NCBI GenBank assembly: GCA_963966185.1 | Contig: CAWZYM010000118.1 | Location: forward strand, 144,501 to 208,500 | DNA: 64,000 nucleotides | DNA from: Rhabditoides inermis | Lineage: Eukaryota > Nematoda > Chromadorea > Rhabditida > Rhabditidae | Direction: 5' to 3' | Shown here: positions 38,218 to 48,653 of the stretch, in pieces | How the letters are laid out: the number at the start of each line of letters is the position of its first letter | Numbering within the stretch: position 1 is the stretch's first letter | Notes under the pieces: generated by a model | Seen by the model: the letters and a program-made list of their open reading frames with translations, nothing else | What the model was told of the DNA's origin: nothing | The model's database searches: none | Translations under genes and position numbers: made by a program

Positions 38218-39704
38218 AAAATCACATAGAAAAAATTGCAGGAATATACCACATCAGTGCAGACACTTCAGTTGAGTTACAAAATAAAATAATGAGTAAA
38301 CTATCTAAACGAGTTAAAGAATGTATAATCAGCTCTCATAAATCAGTCGATTTAACACTGAAATTGAAAGAATTAAAAACACTGCACAAACACTTCATCG
38401 TTACTTGCATTGACAAAGCTTCTGGTAACTACGCGATAATTTGTAAGAAATTATACTTAGAAATTCTTAACAAGGAATTAGGATACGATTACGTCACCAA
38501 TTCTATAAACAACTCTAATCCTACTTATATCATTTATAATAAAGAAAAGTATGAACAAATTATACATCGCCATTTTACTATGTCAAATACACTCAAAATT
38601 ACAGTTAATAAAATTAATAGTACGTTACCAAAAATATATGCAATCCCTAAAATGCATAAAAATCCAATTAAATTCCGCTTTATAACTGGTGCATATAACA
38701 GCAGTTTAAAACCCTTGTCTTTGGAATTCCAAAAAATTCTAACATTTTTGAAAAACCACTTTCATAATTATTGCAAATTGATAAAACAGCGAACTAACAT
38801 TAATTCCATGTGGTCAGTAAATAATAGTTTACAAGTTTTGAACAACCTTAGTACTATAAAAGATTCGACAAAAAGTAAGCTATACTCAGCTGATTTCAGT
38901 AGCCTCTTTACAAACCTTCCACACGATATTGTTATTAAAAATCTCTTTGGAGTTATCGATCTTTGCTTTAAAAACTGCAATAAAAATTACATAATAGTCG
39001 GATATAAACGAATATATTACAGCAATATTAAATCTGAGAAACTCAATTCATATGATATTACTGACATTAAATTCATGCTAGAATATATTTTGGAGAACAG
39101 TTTTGCTCTTTACGGAGGAATGATATTCAAACAAGTGTCGGGAATACCACAAGGGAACAACTGTTCTCCTCTATTAGCAGATCTCACTCTATCCTTTATG
39201 GAATATTCTTACATAATGAGAAACCAAGAATATTTCAGACATTCTAAAACAATAGTATGCAGATACATGGATGACATACTAGTTATTGATCAAAATAACT
39301 CATCAATTGTTGAACGAATCACCAACAGCATTTACCACCAATCACTAACTTTAGAACAAACAAATTCTGTAAATATTGAAACCATATTTCTGGATCTCAC
39401 TATCAAAATTAAACAAAACCAAATAGAAACAGAACTGTACAATAAAACAGATGATTACTCGTTTAAAGTAATACGATACCCACACAGCCAAAGTAACATT
39501 AAATCAAATATTGCAATGAATTGTCTACACGGTGAAATAATTAGAATATTCCGTTGCTGCACTCAAAAAGAAAAGTTCATTGAACGTTGCAAAGAATTAT
39601 ACTTAGCATATACATTTAACTGTTATTCAACTAGTTCAATCAATATCCAAATCTACAAAACATTATATTGGGAAATAAACAAATTCAAACTAAATACGGA
39701 TTAA
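38211..39704 (+). CDS. Penelope-like reverse transcriptase, intronless
   Basis: One open frame of about 497 aa with no introns. Its AT-rich composition (many AAA, ATT and TTA codons) is unlike the GC-rich neighbours, as expected for inserted DNA. Visible RT landmarks: DKASGNYAIICKKLY near the N terminus, PKMHKNPIKFRFITG, motif A DFSSLFTNLPHD, motif B SGIPQGNNCSPLLADLTL, motif C CRYMDDILV (catalytic YMDD), and a later FLDLTIK block. The order PKMHK, DFSSLFTNLPH, GIPQG, YMDD fits Penelope-like elements. No GIY-YIG endonuclease domain follows before the stop, so it may be an endonuclease-less or truncated form. The first codons overlap the broken host exon at 38217, so the natural N terminus is probably missing. 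All catalytic residues are intact. Confidence 0.85.
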   Translation: MSENHIEKIAGIYHISADTSVELQNKIMSKLSKRVKECIISSHKSVDLTLKLKELKTLHKHFIVTCIDKASGNYAIICKKLYLEILNKELGYDYVTNSINNSNPTYIIYNKEKYEQIIHRHFTMSNTLKITVNKINSTLPKIYAIPKMHKNPIKFRFITGAYNSSLKPLSLEFQKILTFLKNHFHNYCKLIKQRTNINSMWSVNNSLQVLNNLSTIKDSTKSKLYSADFSSLFTNLPHDIVIKNLFGVIDLCFKNCNKNYIIVGYKRIYYSNIKSEKLNSYDITDIKFMLEYILENSFALYGGMIFKQVSGIPQGNNCSPLLADLTLSFMEYSYIMRNQEYFRHSKTIVCRYMDDILVIDQNNSSIVERITNSIYHQSLTLEQTNSVNIETIFLDLTIKIKQNQIETELYNKTDDYSFKVIRYPHSQSNIKSNIAMNCLHGEIIRIFRCCTQKEKFIERCKELYLAYTFNCYSTSSINIQIYKTLYWEINKFKLNTD

Positions 39705-39751
39705 AATCTAAAAGAAAAATGAAACATTTTGTTGACACAATAATAACATAG
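38218..39751 (+). mobile_element. AT-rich retroelement block (Penelope-like)
   Basis: Sharp left edge at the end of the duplicated host sequence; the right edge is where AT-rich sequence gives way near CATAGGTAGATCG. No long terminal repeats, poly(A) or target duplication are evident. Confidence 0.6.
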
Positions 39752-39956
39752 GTAGATCGATCTACTTCACTCACTTCTCGCGCGCTTTTAGTCCATGAGA
39801 CTCGAGACCCACACATTCACGCATTCACACATCCACACAGCACCCTCTTGGGCGGTTTTTCTCCCACATCTCCCCATTGTAATTTTTGTTGGAAGACGAT
39901 GAAAAATCAATGCCTCTCCCTCTTTTTATCAAGTAATAAATTCAATGCCCATGTCC

Positions 39957-40038
39957 TACCGGCACATCACTGATGATGGTCCCGGCCGGTAGGATCGCAC
40001 ATTCGGTCTGGTGGAAGGGACCGAAACCGAATGTGTGC
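39957..40038. repeat. Pair of adjacent perfect-stem hairpins
   Basis: CCTACCGGC pairs with GCCGGTAGG, and directly after, CACATTCGGT pairs with ACCGAATGTG. Loops are about 14 and 20 bases. Position is in the gene-free 39752-41067 stretch. That stretch also has two ATTTGCAT octamers (40166-40173, 40212-40219) among several TTATC/GATAA motifs, and a (CT)n tract at 40670-40702. Confidence 0.6.
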
Positions 40039-40667
40039 GTAGTATAATTACATGCATCACTTCATAGTTAGTTTGAACTAATTCACTTTACTCGTTGCCG
40101 CCTACTAGTATTAACGTATCATCCCCCGATCAGTCCGCCGATCCGCCTCAGATCAATATGCGCTCATTTGCATACGCTTATCACTAGCTTATCCGCTGAT
40201 GACGCGATAAGATTTGCATAATGAAGTGGGCATGGCGCATGATTCCGCGTTTGTGTGTGCGTGTGTGATCAATCGATTTCGTCTTTTCTTCACCCCAGCC
40301 AGCCCAGACTAGCTAATTTAATTAACGCGCCCGCGCCACACTTTTGCATGACTTTTTGTACGCGCGCGTGCCTCGGAACTGTTCCACTATGCAACGCTTA
40401 TTACAATCTATCCAATGACAGTGATTGTACATACGAAAGGGATTGTATGTCGATAGATCAGATGCCCGGCGGCGGCGATCGATATTCAAATGGCACTGAT
40501 AGCGCAGGCATGTATTGGGGATGGGGAATCTGATTCACTCACCGCCTATTGAATATACACGAGAGATAATCAGGGAATCGCATACAGGAATACATTTATT
40601 TATATATGTGGCTGGTTGGGAAGAGAGCTCACTGTCTGACTACTGCTCTCGGCTTATTTGTGAAGCT

Positions 40668-40705
<38 letters not shown>

Positions 40706-41067
40706 GTGGTGCGGGGGACCGCGAGAGTCAGTCGTTTTTTATAATAATTTTTATTATCGTGTGTACGATGTAGAAGAACACAAGACATCATAAATAGAGT
40801 GATTACGGCAAGTGTGATTGGAGAACAAATAAACACAAACAAAATAGGTAAATAATAACACAGGTTCCCAATTGAGCACTCATCTAATTTTGGGAATGAG
40901 ATTTGGAGTTGTTTACTTATTTGTTTATTCGTTCACATGTCAAATAAACAACACAATCGAACTCAGTATTTTGCTTAGTACAGGTTAGATACTTTTAGAA
41001 CACATTTCTGAGTTGTTAAATTTGTTTACTTCACTTGTAAACACCAAATATGAACTCAGTACTCATT

Positions 41068-42197
41068 CTACTCATCCAAAGTGCTCATTCTCTTCCAGAA
41101 CCTTGTAGGCGTACAATCAGTCGAAGCCACCTCGTGCGCTATCAAAGCATGCACATCGTCCGGAACCCAGTTCTAAAATGAGATTAATATGTAATATATA
41201 GTTGTTTTTCATCTAGTGTACTCTTTCTTCGACCCCCCGCAGACTACTCATAAGCTCCTCGAATTGGGGGCTGTTGCATCTATACCTGTGCCTTTCTACT
41301 CTTACCTCTATGAGCGTGTGAATGGTGCAGTGGGGGAGGAGGCGCGCGAGGAACGCGGCCAGTGCGGTGCGGGTGCACTCCACTTGAGCTACGGTGACCG
41401 GACTCTGCTGGCAACGGTAGCATCGACGGTAACTGAAAATGGCTGCTTCTCTCTCTCCTTCTCCCTCTCTCTCTCCTTCTCCCTCTCTCTCTCCTTCTCC
41501 CTCTCTCTCTCTCCTTCTCCCTCTCTCTCTCTGTCACGTACTCAAAAGGGTACTGATCCTTGTGGAAGAAGTTGATGGCTTTTAGATCGGCGTTTCGATC
41601 GGTGCGGCGCTGAGGGTGGGCGTACCATTCCATGTAGATGTGGTCCTGAAACATACATATTACACTACATACAGTTGAATATTAAATAGGATAATGCATC
41701 TTTTGTAAACAATTTTAGTCGTAAGAATGGATTGTATGCTTCTTACACCTGAAAATAGGTATAAGTGAGCATAAGAAATACATATAAGCAAGTGTATATA
41801 GCATAAGTATGAGTACAGTATAAGTATGAAAAAGCACATTAGATACTTACGACATTCTTCCATATGTACATCATAACACGAGTTCTGGGAAGCGACTTGC
41901 GGTGGTGGATGATGAGTCGATCGAATCGCTGGCAAGCGAGACGCAGACGGTGCAGGTCCTATAGCCACAAAAACACTCCACATTCATGCTGATCATTGGC
42001 ATATTACGCGTAAATTTTTGAATAAAAAAACGCGTAAATTGCACAGTCTTTTTGTTTCGAAAATTGAATGGCATATAGGCAGCGCGGAGTACGCAACTGT
42101 ACATAGAACTCATTTTGAACATGCAACACGTACTCACCGGCACGGTCGCATATTGGAAAATGCGAATGACGATGTGGTCCGGGAGAGAGGACAGCAT
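41068..42197 (-). CDS. F-box protein
   Basis: Five exons: 42138-42197, 41851-41958, 41542-41645, 41306-41432 and 41068-41172, giving 167 aa. The N terminus is an F-box: LSSLPDHIVIRIFQYATVPD then LHRLRLACQRFDRLI, with the leucine/proline pattern that binds Skp1. The F-box recruits substrates to SCF ubiquitin ligases. The rest (WYAHPQRRTDRNADLKAIN, YRRCYRCQQSP, a helical LAAFLARLLPHCTIHTLIE) is not a repeat type I know. Rapidly evolving F-box genes of this size are numerous in nematodes. Exon 3 ends at an internal GTACGT donor chosen by phase; the later GTGACA would break the frame. Intron 3 is (CT)n-rich. The gene lies inside the duplicated-flank island. Confidence 0.75.
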
Positions 42198-42775
42198 GGC
42201 TACCTATCCGCTTTCCACCCATCCTTTTATTCGGTTATTCGGTAGGTTGTGGCGCGCCCTTCCCAGATTGATTTGCTGTGGGCCGCGCGGTGAGGCTTTT
42301 ATCTGCGCCCCGGGTACCCTCCCTGTATGCGAGATGACCCTCCCACAATCGCAAGCGCTCATGCCGTCGTACTTACAATACTGTGTTCACGCCAGTATTT
42401 CTGAACAACTCGATGTTGCCTTTTCCTCAATTGCTTTGACATATTCCGTTGGATCTATGCATCCGAAAGTGAGCTTACTTATGACTTATCGTGACCATTT
42501 GATATATAGTGATAATGAATGTGGGGCACATATGATGAAACTACTTCTATTGAAAGATGAACAAACTCTCATTCACTAACTTGTATCCATGAAACGTATG
42601 TTGAATCTATTCAATGAATACTACATATAAGTCGAGCTCAATTGTCTTTTTCGCAATAATATGGAAAACTATGAAATAAGTAAATATTGCGACTAAAGTT
42701 TGCAAATTCATATCATCATTAAAAAAAATGCAAATCACATTTTCAAATAGTAAACGTTTCTGAAAATCCAAAACA
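42198..42775. other. Gene-free, 5' of the F-box gene
   Basis: AT-rich. Open frames on the plus strand over 42115-42579 are the antisense of the F-box first exon continued into non-coding sequence. Confidence 0.55.
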
Positions 42776-43018
42776 TTCTGTCTTCGCATTGTAAAATAGG
42801 CCCATGGACAGCCCATGAACAATTTTGCAGAAGTGCAGCGAGAACTCATCTGCACAATCGGCCCTGGGCCGATTTTGCAGACGAAATTCAGACAGTCTGT
42901 AAAATCAGCCCAGGGCCGATTTTACAGACGAATCGCAGACAAAGAGGGCAGAACCATCTGCATTATCGGCCCTCGGCCGATTTTGCAGACAGACCTGATA
43001 GTTTGTCTTGGCAAAACA

Positions 43019-43092
43019 TTCGCCGAGCGCGAGGTTCGAACTCGCGAGATAAGATCAATGTTCGCGGTGCTACACCACTACACTACAATGGC
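43019..43092 (-). other. tRNA-like sequence, left inner arm of fold-back element
   Basis: In sense (minus): TAGTGTAGTGGTGTAGCAC forms a D-arm with GTGT/GCAC. GCGAG-TTCGAAC-CTCGC is a perfect T-arm (B box). The anticodon stem is poor and the acceptor pairs over only three bases. Probably a degenerate tRNA-derived module. Confidence 0.4.
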
Positions 43093-43321
43093 ACATGTTG
43101 CGAGCTGCATTAACTAATAGTCGACAGCGCGCACCTCAAAAAAGTATTGTGACAGCTACTGCTAATTGTGTGAGAGTGAACAATCAAATATCAAATGCTA
43201 TGTTTCCAAAAGATTAGTTCCTTGGTTTCGAAACAATTACATTCACAAAGTAAGCATCATCAAGTCTCGTCTCTTTGAACGCAGCGCATTGTCTCCCGTC
43301 TTTGAGAGAGAGCAGCGCAAG

Positions 43322-43395
43322 CGTGGATGGCCTAGTGGTATCGTTGTGCAATCTGCGCGCTCGCTTCTTGGGATCGAGTCCCGCGCTCGGCGAAT
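43322..43395 (+). other. tRNA-like sequence, right inner arm of fold-back element
   Basis: GGCCTAGTGGTAT resembles an A box, and GGGATCGAGTCCC forms a T-arm. The 3' flank CGCTCGGCGAA is the inverted copy of the left module's flank. The T-stem sequence differs from the left copy but still pairs. No convincing acceptor stem. Confidence 0.4.
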
Positions 43396-44233
43396 GTTTT
43401 GCCAAGACAAGCTATCAGGTCTGTCTGCAAAATCGGCCGAGGGCCGATAATGCAGATGGTTCTGCCCTCTTTGTCTGCGATTCGTCTGTAAAATCGGCCC
43501 TGGGCTGATTTTACAGACTGTCTGAATTTCGTCTGCAAAATCGGCCCAGGGCCGATTCTGCAGATGAGTTCTCGCTGCACTTCTGCAAAGTTGTCCATGG
43601 GCTGTCCATGGGCCTATTTTACAGAACACAAGACAGAACACTTGGAAATTAATAGTTCGTTTCATTTTTGAACTATTTTACAATTCATTCACAGAATTTC
43701 AAGAGCGATTTTGCATCATAAGTTGTTAAATATCTAACATAGACAGTTTTGCGATTTCAGTCGCATTAGTTGCCAGTTTCAAAGTTCTCTATAACTTTGC
43801 GAAAAAATCAATTGAACCCGACTTATATGTGAGCGTGCGTGATGTCTTCCTCATCAAACCGAACATGTTATATTGTAAAGGCAAATTTGCTACGCGCATG
43901 TTGTGTTTCTCGTTTTTTCTCTCTCGCGCCTCGCCCACATTCACGTGTACCCATAACATTCGGCCATAAATAGGCACATCAATGGGAGAAAAGCTGTGAC
44001 TACGTGCATGTTAACCTTTTTCTGAATTGCGTCTTGCGGGAAATTTGATATAATTCATCACTCCATTAGCAATATTGAATATGTTTTCTCCTTTTCACAT
44101 GCTTCCACCCTTACAGCCCTGCACGTAAATATGATGTCTCATTTTAACATTGTTAGATGAATTGAATATAATTTATCATTCTCACCTTATTAACGGCTTT
44201 CTCCATCTCACACTCGTACATGTGCTCTTTCAG

Positions 44234-45251
44234 CCCCTCCACCCGTGTCAGACGTGCAGTGGCGCTGGGACTCGACGGACACGGTGATGTTCAGTTGGCG
44301 GTACGGGGACGAGGGGGTGGAGGAGATGAGCCAGCAGGTGAGGAGAGAGAGGGGGAGGGAGAGATGTGATGGGGAGAGATGGGGTAGGATAGAGGGAGAG
44401 ACTGCAGTCAGCGGGTGTGAGAGGGGGAAGGAAGGGAGAGTTGGGGAGAGGTGTGTGTGTGTGTGTGAGAGTTATGTTTCACGGCATTGTTGTGTAGGTT
44501 ACTTTGGTTTCTCCCATAATTGCGTTTTTCTCTTTCTTCTCAATCTTCGTTTACATGAAAGGATGATTTGATTGATAGTGTGATTAAAGTCTGATATTAC
44601 TATATCAGAGTTCAGAGTTCAGAGTTCAGAGATTTATCCGGAATCGTTATATCTGTACATGACATTGCAATCACAACAATATGACTAAAAATATGCAGTA
44701 GGGCCAAGATCTTGGTAGGCTAACGCCGGGGGAATACAGTTTAGCAATCAAGGTTAGTGGTGGACGACGATTTTTGATCGATACTCAGTCGATACTTGAT
44801 CGCTAATCAGCCCAATCCATTAGAGTACGATGGTAGGTGGAGAGGCTCCGGTAGTTCCTTTGCTCCCACGTAGTCGCATGTATCTCCTCGAGCCAGTAGT
44901 ACTGCATCCTCGTGAGCTTCTGCATCGCCTTGCTCAAGGGTACTCGCGCAGGATCATTTAGTCGAACCGACCGCACAGCGCGGGGAAAGAAGAAATAATA
45001 TATATATATATATATTACTATATATAAATAATAACTGTCACGGAATGGAGATGGTTTGGTCGGTCGATGTGCCGAGCAGTCCAAGTCCACCGCATTGAGT
45101 ATGACGACTATTCCAGACGGGCGTGGTGTCTGTGACTGGCGGTGTGTCGTACCCGCACTCTGTCCACTTCTCGGTCGTCGTCAACCCGCTGGTCACCCCC
45201 GGAGAGTACCAGTGCCAGTACCTCGACTCGCAGCGGAGGACCGTCGGATGG
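44234..45251 (+). CDS. Ig-like domain exons of an unrecognised protein
   Basis: Two exons with good splice sites join in phase: 44234-44337 (VQWRWDSTDTVMFSWRYGDE) and 45117-45251 (GVVSVTGGVSYPHSVHFSVV and PGEYQCQYLD). Together they look like the end of an immunoglobulin-like fold: the W in a C-strand position, and PGEYQCQY as the F-strand Y-x-C motif. The first Cys is not seen, so an upstream exon is missing. A possible continuation is an exon starting MYENSIHFRNSTK after a CCACAG acceptor at about 46110, then a hydrophobic stretch (APLILIGFGGARG; 46390-46457) that could be a membrane helix. I could not close the phases. Extracellular role inferred only. Confidence 0.45.
44803..44990 (-). CDS. 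Hypothetical C-terminal exon
   Basis: A minus-strand frame with protein-like composition (PLSKAMQKLTRMQYYWLEEI, then ATTWEQRNYRSLSTYHRT) ends at a stop at 44803. It lies inside the intron between the two Ig-like exons. No start or clear acceptor found; family not recognised. Confidence 0.25.
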
Positions 45252-45292
45252 GTGGGTGAGGGGGACTCGATTAGTTATCAAAACTTCAAGTA

Positions 45293-45474
45293 CCGGTCAG
45301 TCTCTTCGAAACACTCCCGAATGCCCCCAAAACACTTCGGAATTGCCTTTCGAATCGCCCTCAGAACACTCCCGAATTGCCTTCGAAACACTCCCGAATA
45401 CCCCCGAACACTTCGGAATGCCTTGCTATGCCTTCGAAACACTCCCGAATGGCTTTCGAAGAGACTGACCGCAC
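45293..45474. mobile_element. Small MITE with CGGTCAGTCTCTTCGAAA inverted ends
   Basis: Left end CGGTCAGTCTCTTCGAAA, right end TTTCGAAGAGACTGACCG, with internal repeats of TTCGAAACACTCCCGAAT. Not coding. Degenerate relatives with the same ends occur in introns of the nAChR gene (about 58322-58529 and 59525-59672). Confidence 0.75.
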
Positions 45475-46493
45475 CTTCATGATATAACAAGACACTTACT
45501 GAGGAACCTTTTTTTGCCAGAGCGAATCGTGTCGAAGGTAGTGTTGTGGAAAAATGGGAAAATGGCGGCTGATTGCTGAAGAGATGTGTGGAATGGGTTG
45601 GGTCAGGGATAGATCGGGTTTTGGTGTGCGATTGGGGGTGATCTATTCTTTGAAAAGTGATAAAAAGATAACGCAATACACATGTATTCACTGAAAGGCA
45701 ATTAATAGTGAACGAAGCAAATTCGACTCGCTCGCGGGACATTCTGCTGCTGATTCGCGTTTGGGCAGAGGCCCATAATGCGAAAACAGAATGGACTTCA
45801 CCTTTGTTGAACTTTCGACGTTTCTGAATTAATCGTTGATGTGGTTTGGACTCACAGAACGGCACATAAATACAAAAAAAAACACACAGAACACCTTCCA
45901 ATTAAAAAAAAACACGATAGTTCAATTGACCAATATTGGCGCACGATCGCTATAGCCTAGAACTTGTAGTCTTATTAGAGCATGTTGAACGACATGATAT
46001 TTTTATTGAAATGTCCGACGAAAAAAAATGAAACGATGACAATATCATAAAGTTTACGTTTCTCTCACAAAACACATCTTATCTTGTTGATTTCCGTCTG
46101 CATATCCACAGATGTACGAGAATTCCATCCACTTTCGCAACAGTACAAAGTCGCTTCAAAGGAATCTATGTAGGTGTAACTTGCTGATGAGCACTTATCG
46201 TTGTGATGTGAGCATTTTGATTCGAACAGGATGTTTTAATAGAAGTGCAATTGAATTGCACAAAAGGTTGAGATATGACTGCGTCAGTACATTCAGCATT
46301 GTCGCATTGCTGCACAATCGGGATTTGTTGCAGGCAAACATCTGAAAACAAATACAATTTCAAAACAATGATTATTTGCACTTTACAAGCACCGTTAATA
46401 TTGATAGGGTTTGGGGGTGCGAGGGGGGCTTTATGGATGGTGGTTTGTTGTATATAACCTGTCACATCTGTCTTTGATTCTGGAAGTAAATAC

Positions 46494-46691
46494 TTGACAT
46501 ACTTTGTTGTTTGGGATGAAAAAGTGACGCGATGGGCTAAAAGAACTGTGACATCAAAAACACTGGTATACTACCTGCGCGCGATGGCGGAGGACGATGT
46601 TGATGAGCCCATGGACGATGATTTTCTCCAGGATGACAACACAGAATCACCGAAATTTCTTCTATCAGACATGCCCAAACAGCAATCATAG
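46494..46691 (+). CDS. Small acidic hypothetical protein or C-terminal exon
   Basis: A 65-codon frame with a very acidic end (MAEDDVDEPMDDDFLQDDNT). It could be the cytoplasmic tail of the Ig-like gene or a small gene. No homology recognised; start unclear. Confidence 0.25.
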   Translation: MTYFVVWDEKVTRWAKRTVTSKTLVYYLRAMAEDDVDEPMDDDFLQDDNTESPKFLLSDMPKQQS

Positions 46692-47159
46692 CGTATGCTA
46701 AAGAGAGACGAATCCATCTTATAAATCCCTCTTCTTGACCTTCACGAGTCTACTCGTTCGAACAATAGCCACTTCCCCATCAAATAAGAAAACAAGATTT
46801 TTGATAAACAGGATTTATATAATTAAAAAACTAACACCATCACAAGCAAACACGGGTAACAATGAGACCAACTAGATGCGTGTATTGTGTGCCAATAGGG
46901 CGTGCCAATTAGGGGCGGCGCGCAGCGGCGCCCGTTTGTTTTGAGCTGTGACGCGCGCAACACGCCACTCCCAAGGCACACACGATTTCTCTATTCTAAT
47001 ACAATATACTTAATTAGTGTGCGTTATTTGTTAGAATATCACTTTGTAAGACCTATGAGTATGATTCGTGAAACCAATATCGGTTGCGGCATCCAAAAAC
47101 CGCCCTCTCTTGCTCTCTCCCGCTTTGCCACTAAACGTGTTTACGACGGCGGCGGCGGC

Positions 47160-47345
47160 GACGACGGTGTGCATCACGTAAGCTCCGCCCACTGCACTTT
47201 GCGCTCATTGGTCGCTCGGCTCTCTTGCGTGCGCACTCTGATTGGCTGAGCGCATGCCCCGCCCTTCGTTCACCCACTCTCGTGTCGGCTCGCCGTCCAG
47301 GCCACCGCCCCAGTTTTGGCGCGAAAACTGTGGGGGGAGGGGAGT
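47160..47345. promoter_or_regulatory. GC-rich promoter-like region with E2F-type site
   Basis: CAGTTTTGGCGCGAAAACTG at 47311-47330 is a near-palindromic match to the E2F/DP consensus TTTSGCGC. Around it are CATTGG and GATTGGC (CCAAT-box forms) and CCGCCC boxes (47179, 47258). No gene begins immediately next to it on either strand; the nearest possible start is at 48269. Confidence 0.5.
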
Positions 47346-48268
47346 GTGCGGAGCGGAGTGAGTGGGTAAGAGAGAGAGACGCGAAATAGCGCGTGTCAAT
47401 GAGAGACTGGCATTGGCAGGCGCACGAGCGATTCGACAAAGCAGTGCGTTTCCATATTCAGGATACGTTTTCTAAAGTTTCGAATATGTATACATAACAT
47501 GTTCGGCACATCAACCTGAAAAACAATTTCTTCGAAATTTGAGAAAAGGACATCCATTCTCTTTCGAAAAGTACACGAGTAAAGAGGAGTGGTTTGTTTT
47601 GATCTAATTCAACAAAAGCACATGCATAAAATCTCTTCGCAGCTGACTAAAATTTCAAAACAAACCTGCTCTTTCTGATCGATGAATATATAGTATGCAC
47701 TATAATCGTGTCATACATTTTGTTGCAAGTTACTTGTTGGGATTAACAGTATCCTGAATACCTGAACTCAACATGCTAACAAGAAAACAATTAGAGTTTT
47801 AAAACATCGTACTTCTCTAATCGATTATCTGTTAATTACCATTCGATTATTGGTCGATAGATTATCGCCTGATCGATTATTGACTAATAGGTATCTGAAT
47901 CTCTCTCTATCGTATGATCCTTCTCTGAACATGACCTTTTCGAGAGACCGCCTCCGGAGGCTGTCTCCGCCCTCTTATCCTTCTCGCTGAGCTTCATTCT
48001 ATATATGAGCTTTTCGAAACCGTGTCCAGGGATGATCAAGCTAGGGTCGTCTCTCTCTCCCCCCTCTCTCCCCCCTCTCTCTCTCCACCTTTCCTCTCTA
48101 CCTCTCCCCGCCTTTCCTCTCTACCTCTCCCCGCCTTTCCTCTCTACCTCTCCTCTACCTGATCCTCGCACCATTTAAGCTGTTTCTCTTCTAGTGGACT
48201 GCCGTGCTATCTCAAGTATGTAGGCACCATTTTCAGCTGTTTGATCTGATCGGACGCCAGCGTTGAAG

Positions 48269-48474
48269 ATGTCGGAGAACGTACCGCCTGTCGAGCAGAC
48301 TGCGGTGAGTGTTTGAACATTTGTTTGATTGTTTGCACAGTTAAATGATTGATTTGATTGATTGCTATTTATTGTTATTGTTCGGACATGCTTGTTGATA
48401 GAGCCGAGTAGATAACCACTTCTACTGTTAATTTCTGACTTACAGTACTCTGGTGAGGGCGCCAACGCCCGCTG
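48269..48474 (+). CDS. Very small two-exon ORF, possibly truncated
   Basis: After an ATTTTCAG acceptor, ATG starts MSENVPPVEQTA (48269-48304, GTGAGT donor). A second exon after CTTACAG reads YSGEGANAR and stops at 48474. Only 21 codons. It may be the remnant of a gene cut by the duplication that begins about 120 bp downstream, or a non-coding transcript. Not recognised. Confidence 0.25.
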
Positions 48475-48653
48475 ATCAATGTACTGTTTCCGCGCCTACA
48501 CCCTTATGTCTACTGACATAACATCTATTACTCAATATGCATTTCTAGAAGGCTGTAGTATTAGAACTTCCTTGTATATGATATTGGCTGGCCAGGATCA
48601 AGGGGTGAGCAGGAGGAGGGATGATCGGAGTGTGAGAGCATTCACTGTTGAGC

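Larger units (their letters stand above)
42776..43638. mobile_element. Fold-back element with palindromic sub-repeats
   Basis: About 260-bp inverted arms: 42776-43035 and 43384-43638. The outer ends read TTCTGTCTT and its complement, then TGTAAAATAGGCCCATGGAC. Each arm carries three roughly 30-bp palindromes of the form TCTGyAaAATCGGCC..GGCCGATTTTgCAGA. The arms meet tRNA-like sequence on the inside. Protein frames here only translate the repeat, so this is a non-autonomous element. Confidence 0.85.

Noticed and set aside
43019..43092. Functional tRNA gene
   Set aside because: Good T-arm and D-arm, but the acceptor pairs at only three positions and the anticodon stem fails, so it is listed as tRNA-like only.
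42815..43598. Pair of ~90-codon frames with matching protein sequence in the fold-back element
   Set aside because: They translate the palindromic sub-repeats of both arms; the similarity reflects the inverted repeat, not a protein.
48021..48180. CRISPR-like array of TTTCCTCTCTACCTCTCCCCGCC repeats
   Set aside because: Three imperfect tandem units of a pyrimidine-rich satellite in a eukaryotic genome, with no spacers.
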